Positions 59,505 through 64,000 of a stretch of DNA of 64,000 nucleotides are shown here, piece after piece. A program made the translations under genes and the position numbers. Below the pieces are notes generated by a model, which was given only the letters and a program-made list of their open reading frames with translations, did not search any database and had not been told where the DNA came from. Origin of the DNA: Planctomycetota bacterium (GTDB lineage Bacteria; Planctomycetota; PUPC01; DSUN01); assembly GCA_035384565.1 (NCBI GenBank), contig DAOOIT010000023.1, positions 17,653 to 81,652 of the forward strand, read 5' to 3'. Position 1 is the first letter of the stretch. Each line of letters starts with the position of its first letter.

Positions 59505-61757
59505 TCAGGGAGTGAGGACGAGCCGCACCACGCTCCGCGCCCCCGCCGCGACCCGCCGCGCCGACTGGCTGCCATCAGGCCAGACGGCGATGACCTCGGA
59601 CTCGATGGTCTCGGGGGTGGGGTTCCAGACGTGGACCCGCCGTTCGTGGACCTCGGCGGGGTCCATCGTCGCGGCGCGGGGCACGACGGTGCCGAGGCGG
59701 GCGTCGGCCGCGCGGGCCAGGCCGCCGCCGTACACGAACTCGCCGAGCACGCAGTCGCTGCCCTGGTACGACGCGAGCAGCGTCTGGTCGTGGGGGTTCT
59801 CATAGGCCAGGTAGGGCAACGTGTCGTAGAAGTCGCGCTCGCTGGCGATGGCCTCGCGCGGCACGTAGTGCGGGCGCATCGCCTCGTCGAGCACGCGCTT
59901 GAGCGTCCGCGCGGCGGGGAACTGTGCCAGGCCAGTGCGCGCGATGTACCACAGAACGTCGTAGAAGCCGCCCTCGAGTTCTGCCTCACCCGCCAGCGCG
60001 GCCAGGCACAACAAGCCGTTCTGCGTTTCCCAGGGCGGGCATTCGGCAATCTGGTCGCGTCCCGCGTTCGAGCCGTTGCACCAGCCTCGCAGGTCGAAGT
60101 CGGGGTCGGCCGAGCCATTGTGGCAGGCGTAGTTGATGGCGAGCAGGTAGCGGGCGAAGCGGCGGGCGTTGGCCAGGAACCGCGCCTCGCCCGTCAACCT
60201 GTGGGCGAGCAGGTTGGCCAGGATGGCGTGCCCGTGGCCGAGGCTGCGAATCTGGCCCCCGTGCATCAGGCTGCCGGCGCGCCCTACGTTGAACTCCCAG
60301 AACCGGCCGTCGAGCCGCTCGGCCATCTCGGCGAGGAGGACCATGGCTTGCTCCCGCATGGCGGCAACGCCGTAGGCCTGGGAACCCAGCAGTAGCGCCT
60401 CGGTAATCGTGGCCTGAGCCCCGTAGTCCATCTCGCGGGCCCCGCCGCTCTCGGACACCGATCTCTCGAGCATCGCATCGAGAATCGGCCTGATCGCCCC
60501 GTGCAGCGTGCTGCCGCGGCCCGCGCCGGCCACCCACCACACGCTCGGCAGCAACGGCACGGTGGAGTTGATCCAGCCGAAGTAGCTGCTCTTGTGTTCC
60601 TCAACCCATCGGGCGAGTTGGCCATCGTTTCGCAGGCAGGCGGCCTCGAGTTCGGCGTCGCGCGTGAGCAGCGCCCGGTAGTGCAGCGGCCCGGCCCACT
60701 GCGGCCACCAGAAGAAGCTGTAGTCGCCTCCCGCCTTCGGCCGGGTGCCCGTGGCATAGGTGCAGATGCCCTGACCCGGGCGGTAGAGGCCCTCGGTCGG
60801 CGCCTCGCGGCAGAAGACGTCGCGCAGCCACGTGACCGCCTGGCGCCAGGTGACGCCCCGCGCGGTCGCGCGGTCGAACGCCTCGATGCGGCCGCCCTCG
60901 GGGAGGCTGAAGCGCGCCGCACGCTCCCACGCACGGTAGAGCATCGCATCCAGGCTGCCGCCCGGCATCTCCGCCGCGAAGTCGAGGACGAGACGCTGGC
61001 GGTGCTCCTCGCCGCCGGCGAACAGCACGTTCGGGTCTTTCGCGAAGGCGCTGGACCAGTTGAGCGCGCCCACGATGTACTTGTACCCTCTGGCCTCCGC
61101 AATGCCGCCCCACACGCTTGGAGGGCCCACCGCGGTGTTGCGGGTGGGGGTGACGTAGACGTCGTGCACCCCGCACACCCCCCAGTCAGCCGCGAAGGTC
61201 ACATGACGGTCGCCCGGCCCGCCCGCCGCCACGAGGCTCTGGCAGAGGAAGGGGGCGTGGCACGACCCCGTGAGGCGGACCGCCTGCGGACGCGAGTAGA
61301 CCCAGGCCGGGTTCTCCCAGATCGGCGGGGTGATTCGCTGCGAGCCGACCCACCGCGAGACGGGATTCATCCCGATCACGGTCGTCACCGTTTCCGAGCC
61401 GTCGTACTCGTAGGGGGTTTCGAACGTCGAGTAGGCTTCCAGCAGCTCGATGCTGGCTTCGGGGGTGAAGCCACACTCGATCAGGAAGCCGCCTGCCCCG
61501 CCATCGGCCCGCACGGCAACGCGCCAGGCGACAGGCGTCCGACCATAGAGCGCCGTGCCGCTGAAAACCGCACCGTCGGCCAGGCGCTCGACGCGCGAGG
61601 CCGCCATCGGCTTCACGTGGCCGATCGAGAGCCACTCGTGGTCCTTGAAGCGCAGCATGCGCCGCTGGCCCGCGTAGAACCAGTCAGGCGTCCATCCTGC
61701 GTCGGTGCGATGGAAGACCGCCCGTCTCGCTCCGCTGACGACCTCGATGGCGTCCAA
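59505..61757 (-). CDS. Six-hairpin glycosidase-like protein
   Basis: A 750-residue cytoplasmic protein (no signal peptide). Residues 1 to about 290 are a beta-sandwich-like domain with FKDHEWLSIGHVKPMAASRV and LLEAYSTFETPYEYDGSETV. From about 300 to 680 lies a helical, Trp/Tyr/His-rich domain fitting an (alpha/alpha)6 toroid: SLMHGGQIRSLGHGHAILAN, FLANARRFARYLLAINYACH and CPPWETQNGLLCLAALAGEA. A C-terminal beta domain carries VHVWNPTPETIESEVIAVWP. The fold is used by glycosidases and epimerases; the specific reaction is not assignable. TTG start 61757 has GGAG at 8-nt spacing. It precedes the glyoxylate operon, which has its own promoter. Confidence 0.7.
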   Translation of the reverse strand: MDAIEVVSGARRAVFHRTDAGWTPDWFYAGQRRMLRFKDHEWLSIGHVKPMAASRVERLADGAVFSGTALYGRTPVAWRVAVRADGGAGGFLIECGFTPEASIELLEAYSTFETPYEYDGSETVTTVIGMNPVSRWVGSQRITPPIWENPAWVYSRPQAVRLTGSCHAPFLCQSLVAAGGPGDRHVTFAADWGVCGVHDVYVTPTRNTAVGPPSVWGGIAEARGYKYIVGALNWSSAFAKDPNVLFAGGEEHRQRLVLDFAAEMPGGSLDAMLYRAWERAARFSLPEGGRIEAFDRATARGVTWRQAVTWLRDVFCREAPTEGLYRPGQGICTYATGTRPKAGGDYSFFWWPQWAGPLHYRALLTRDAELEAACLRNDGQLARWVEEHKSSYFGWINSTVPLLPSVWWVAGAGRGSTLHGAIRPILDAMLERSVSESGGAREMDYGAQATITEALLLGSQAYGVAAMREQAMVLLAEMAERLDGRFWEFNVGRAGSLMHGGQIRSLGHGHAILANLLAHRLTGEARFLANARRFARYLLAINYACHNGSADPDFDLRGWCNGSNAGRDQIAECPPWETQNGLLCLAALAGEAELEGGFYDVLWYIARTGLAQFPAARTLKRVLDEAMRPHYVPREAIASERDFYDTLPYLAYENPHDQTLLASYQGSDCVLGEFVYGGGLARAADARLGTVVPRAATMDPAEVHERRVHVWNPTPETIESEVIAVWPDGSQSARRVAAGARSVVRLVLTP

Positions 61758-61835
61758 CCCGAGCGCTCCCCTTCACGCCGCTGCGGCGCGGAACCGAGGA
61801 CTCAAGCGCTGGCGGCAAGCCGAGAGGATGCGAAG

Positions 61836-62093
61836 CTACTTGGCTTTCTTGGTGTCGGCGGCAGGGGCGGCGGCGCCCTCGGCGGCGCCTTCGGCCGCAG
61901 CGGCCTTCTCCGCCTTCTTCACCTTGCCGCCGGCCTTGACCCGGCGAATCTTGACCTTCGGCAGGCTGAAGATGGATTGGCCCTCCTGCCAGGCCTCGTC
62001 GTCCATCAGGCGCTTGACTCGCTCCGCACGCGTCAGCACATTCCGATGGCGCTTCAGGGCAGACTTCGAGGCCAGGCTCTTGTGCAACGACAT
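61836..62093 (-). CDS. TIGR04137-type small basic protein
   Basis: An 85-residue basic protein. The first 50 residues (MSLHKSLASKSALKRHRNVL, then TRAERVKRLMDDE, then GQSIFSLPKVKIRRVK) match the small basic protein family found in Planctomycetes, Verrucomicrobia, Lentisphaerae and Chlamydiae and thought to be ribosome-associated. The rest is an Ala/Lys/Glu tail (KKAEKAAAAEGAAEGAAAPA). It is the best taxonomic marker in the window. A good AGGAGG-type site (GGAGGCATCCCC) precedes the ATG. Confidence 0.85.
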   Translation of the reverse strand: MSLHKSLASKSALKRHRNVLTRAERVKRLMDDEAWQEGQSIFSLPKVKIRRVKAGGKVKKAEKAAAAEGAAEGAAAPAADTKKAK

Positions 62094-62123
62094 AGGGGAT
62101 GCCTCCTGGTGGGGTCGTAGCGG

Positions 62124-62756
62124 TCACTGGGGCAACAAGTCGCTGTCGCGGTACTCGCGGCGCCCCTGGCGCGAGACAAGGTTGCGAATCTGATCCCGCA
62201 CCTGCGCGCGGGTCGCGGCGTCCATCGCCTGAAGTCCCCGGGCGCACAAGCGGTAGCGCCCGGCCTTGTCGCGCCAGACGTACGCCTCGACCTGCAAGGC
62301 CGTGAATGGCGCGTATCGGTTCAGGTACTCGGCCTCCTTCTCCACGCTGGCACGGTCGGCGGGCGTCTTGCCCAGGGTCAGCATGGTGAATACCATGCCA
62401 TCGATCACCTCCGGTTCCGACGACACGGCGCCGCTGGCCTTGGCGGCTGGAGTCGCGCTCTGGGGCTTCTGGGCGGCCTCCTCGGCCTGACGCTTTATCG
62501 CGCCCTCGTAGGCCCGCCACCCGTGTTGGCGGCCGACCAGATACCCGAGCACCACGAGGAGCAGCACGATCACCACCCCGCCCGCCACGGCCGGGTAGCT
62601 CAAGGTCACCTCGCCCGTCGCGAGCACCTGGGACTCGGCGCGAGGGGCCCCCTGGACGGGCGCCTCATCGGGCGCCTCGCCCTCTGGCCTCTTCTTGGCT
62701 TGCTGCATCCCCCGGAAGGCTTCGAAGAACTCCTCCGGGCCACTGGCGCGTGTCAC
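62124..62756 (-). CDS. Single-pass membrane protein of unknown function
   Basis: A 210-residue protein: acidic/basic N-terminal region (EEFFEAFRGMQQAKKRPEGE), one strong transmembrane helix (VAGGVVIVLLLVVLGYLVG, about residues 58-76), and a C-terminal domain of about 90 residues (MVFTMLTLGKTPADRASVEK; EAYVWRDKAGRYRLCARG). The latter alternates strands and helices and could be SPOR-like, but no clear motif is present. GTG 62756 was chosen for its GGAG at 7-nt spacing; the frame is open to a GTG at 62774. It lies 30 bp upstream of the small basic protein, so probably one operon. Confidence 0.65.
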   Translation of the reverse strand: MTRASGPEEFFEAFRGMQQAKKRPEGEAPDEAPVQGAPRAESQVLATGEVTLSYPAVAGGVVIVLLLVVLGYLVGRQHGWRAYEGAIKRQAEEAAQKPQSATPAAKASGAVSSEPEVIDGMVFTMLTLGKTPADRASVEKEAEYLNRYAPFTALQVEAYVWRDKAGRYRLCARGLQAMDAATRAQVRDQIRNLVSRQGRREYRDSDLLPQ

Positions 62757-62799
62757 GGCTGAACTCCGAAACACTCAGGTTGATACCCGGGGATGGAGC

Positions 62800-63237
62800 G
62801 AACACGGGGATATCATCAAGACCCTGGGCGCCTCTCCGGCAGAGAGAGTCGCCCTGCACCTAACTCGCCCTTACGGTACCAGAAAAGCGGCGACGAGTCA
62901 ACGCCATTTCGCCGGTTGCTGGCCACCCGCCGAGAGCATGGCGCCCAGCTCTGGCCGCCTCCGGCACAGGACAGTCCAAGCCCTGCCGGCTCCTCGCCTC
63001 AACCCACCTTGTGAGAGCGAAACAGGTCCAGGGGGCCGGGACGGCTGCGGCAGGCCTTGGGTCGCTCACGCGCCACACCTGCTCACCCCAGAGAGAAGGA
63101 GGATCAGGCTCATCTGGATCTGGCGATCCCGACGTCGCCGCCATTGGGCAGCGTCGGGCTGGTCCTGCGGCGCCCGCGAGTGCCACCGCATAACCCCATA
63201 TGCCACCGCGCCTTATGCTCCCCGGCCATTCCCCCTC
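62800..63237. other. Non-coding stretch without recognisable features
   Basis: No ORF here has a convincing product or ribosome-binding site, and no tRNA or clear repeat was seen. The next 760 bp are dominated by repeats. Confidence 0.5.
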
Positions 63238-63353
63238 CCATACTTGCTCATCGCGCAGATGAGCGCCTATGGCAGAAACCGCGAGAATCGCCCATTCTCG
63301 CCCTTCTACCCATGCTGTATCACTCTCCCCCTCACGGGGTTGATACAGCATGG
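63238..63353 (-). repeat. Three-hairpin intergenic repeat, copy 4 (inverted)
   Basis: Read on the minus strand: hairpin 1 CATGCTGTATCA with TGATACAGCATG (perfect), central GCGAGAAT with ATTCTCGC (8 perfect bp), hairpin 2 GCTCATC with GATGAGC and then AAGTATGGG. The hairpin 1 stem differs from the other copies at several pairs, on both strands. Confidence 0.85.
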
Positions 63354-63477
63354 ACAGGCTGCGCCCGCCAGCCGCGGGCGCGGGCTTGAACTATGCCGGT
63401 CTCTGGTGTAGGAGTCCCCGGAACAGGGCAAGGCCCGCTGCAAAGGTAGCCGCGAGCATCCCGCCTGCGGCCCTCTT

Positions 63478-63552
63478 TCTCGTCCCTACGCCCTGCCCCC
63501 TTTTCTCGTCCCCACGTTCTACTCCCTCTTCTCGTCCCTACGCTCTGCGTGG
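63478..63552. repeat. Three direct 26-nt repeats starting TCTCGTCCCYACG
   Basis: Units start at 63478, 63504 and 63530 with exact 26-nt spacing. The first 13 nt are conserved and the rest varies. The complement CGTGGGGACG follows at once, so the third unit can fold back. Confidence 0.75.
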
Positions 63553-63596
63553 GGACGGGCCTCTTGGCCGCTCTGCGGCCTCTTCGTCTTCCTGAA

Positions 63597-63625
63597 CCTC
63601 CCGCGGGTTGCAAACCCGCGGGAGG
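63597..63625. repeat. Perfect 13-bp hairpin
   Basis: CCTCCCGCGGGTT and AACCCGCGGGAGG around a GCA loop. No T-tract follows, so it is not a typical terminator. Confidence 0.8.
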
Positions 63626-63697
63626 ATGGGATTGGACGCAGGAGCGTCCGGTGACCTCCGCCCCCACGCGGAGCGTAGGGCCGAGCATGAGAGCCCG

Positions 63698-63789
63698 CCC
63701 TCCCGAACTCTCCAATACGTTCGGGAGGGTACGAGCCCCAGCGCTCGCCTTTCCTGTTACCCTCCCGAAGGTATTGGAACCTTCGGGAG
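63698..63789 (+). repeat. Paired hairpins with complementary loops, copy 2
   Basis: Hairpin A: CCCTCCCGAAC/GTTCGGGAGGG with loop TCTCCAATAC. Hairpin B: stem ending GAAGGT/ACCTTC with loop ATTGGA. TCCAAT in loop A is exactly complementary to ATTGGA in loop B. The linker between hairpins is 30 nt and unrelated to that of copy 1. Confidence 0.85.
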
Positions 63790-63795
63790 CAATAG

Positions 63796-63838
63796 CCTCT
63801 GGAATCGCGCCAGAGAGAATGCCGCATTCCAGAGAGGC
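63796..63838. repeat. Inverted repeat next to the paired hairpins
   Basis: CCTCTGGAAT and ATTCCAGAGAGG with a 21-nt loop, directly after the paired hairpins. Nothing recognisable was seen between 63839 and the window end. Confidence 0.7.
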
Positions 63839-64000
63839 CATGAACCGCCAGACGGCCGGGGGCGATTGGGGGGCAATCTTCGGAAGCCGCGCCCACGTGA
63901 TCTGCGTTCGACCGCTTCAAACATCGCAACCGCCTCCGCACCTGCCGGGGTGTGGGCCGGAATTGTAGGTGGCTGCGGGAGCTCCGAAGGAGCGAAATAG

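Noticed and set aside
63597..63625. Intrinsic terminator
   Set aside because: Perfect stem but no T-tract and no gene ending just before it.
63549..63968. 139-codon open frame at the right end
   Set aside because: It runs through several hairpin repeats, has no ribosome-binding site and encodes a low-complexity Pro/Arg-rich product.

Overview
The window is 64 kb of very GC-rich bacterial chromosome, with codon third positions overwhelmingly G or C. The gene content points to the PVC superphylum, most likely Planctomycetota: a TIGR04137-type small basic protein, a formylglycine-type sulfatase plus a decayed sulfatase relic, several Gfo/Idh oxidoreductases and sugar-phosphate isomerase-like proteins, DUF4091 and Asp-box carbohydrate-active proteins, FHA and WYL proteins, and many exported proteins and lipoproteins. 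Phylum-level placement is inference. Promoters look like ordinary sigma-70 sites (TTGnnn, 16-18 bp, TATAAT-like), and about twenty can be placed. No rRNA, CRISPR array, transposase, integrase or phage structural gene was seen.

Layout. 1-3559: start of an exported protein (minus), then a four-gene plus operon (metallophosphoesterase, DUF2007, M14 peptidase-like, exported propeller-like). 3617-5970: a hairpin repeat, then an AAA ATPase + PIN nuclease pair bracketed by two near-identical 76-bp copies of the 3' end of the neighbouring yvcK gene. 5895-9107: HAD-YvcK fusion and a double-FHA membrane protein. 9616-15363: HD hydrolase, NYN protein, DUF192 protein, a sulfatase relic, an exported protein, an isomerase and a solitary DNA methyltransferase. 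15597-22908: mfd, a small lipoprotein, a 939-residue multi-module exported protein and a zinc-ribbon protein. 23109-30760: a glycan-utilisation operon (oxidoreductase, PIG-L deacetylase, GH20-like lipoprotein, Asp-box propeller). 30729-36596: metallopeptidase, sulfatase, a repeat-rich stretch with a structured-RNA candidate, a secreted cyclophilin, a WYL regulator and its oxidoreductase partner.

36921-42837 is housekeeping: gltX, a pilin-like protein, rpsB-tsf-pyrH-frr, tRNA-Lys and tRNA-Glu. 42906-50041 holds a PaaK-like adenylate-forming enzyme facing a radical SAM + two DUF116 operon, a lipoprotein, and a glycyl-radical activase translationally coupled to glycerol kinase. 50487-62756 holds a DUF4091 protein and a minus-strand glycolate/glyoxylate module (glycolate oxidase Fe-S subunit, isomerase, fused GlcD-GlcE, alanine-glyoxylate-type aminotransferase), a six-hairpin glycosidase-like protein, the small basic protein and a membrane protein. 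The last 1.2 kb is non-coding and packed with repeats.

Most unusual items: (i) the ATPase-PIN cassette sitting in a duplicated gene end; (ii) a promoter-to-terminator RNA unit at 33.4-33.7 kb carrying a 14-nt perfect complement of the bacterial 16S rRNA 3' tail and an 18-codon ORF; (iii) two intergenic hairpin families, one with stem covariation among four copies and one made of paired hairpins with complementary loops.
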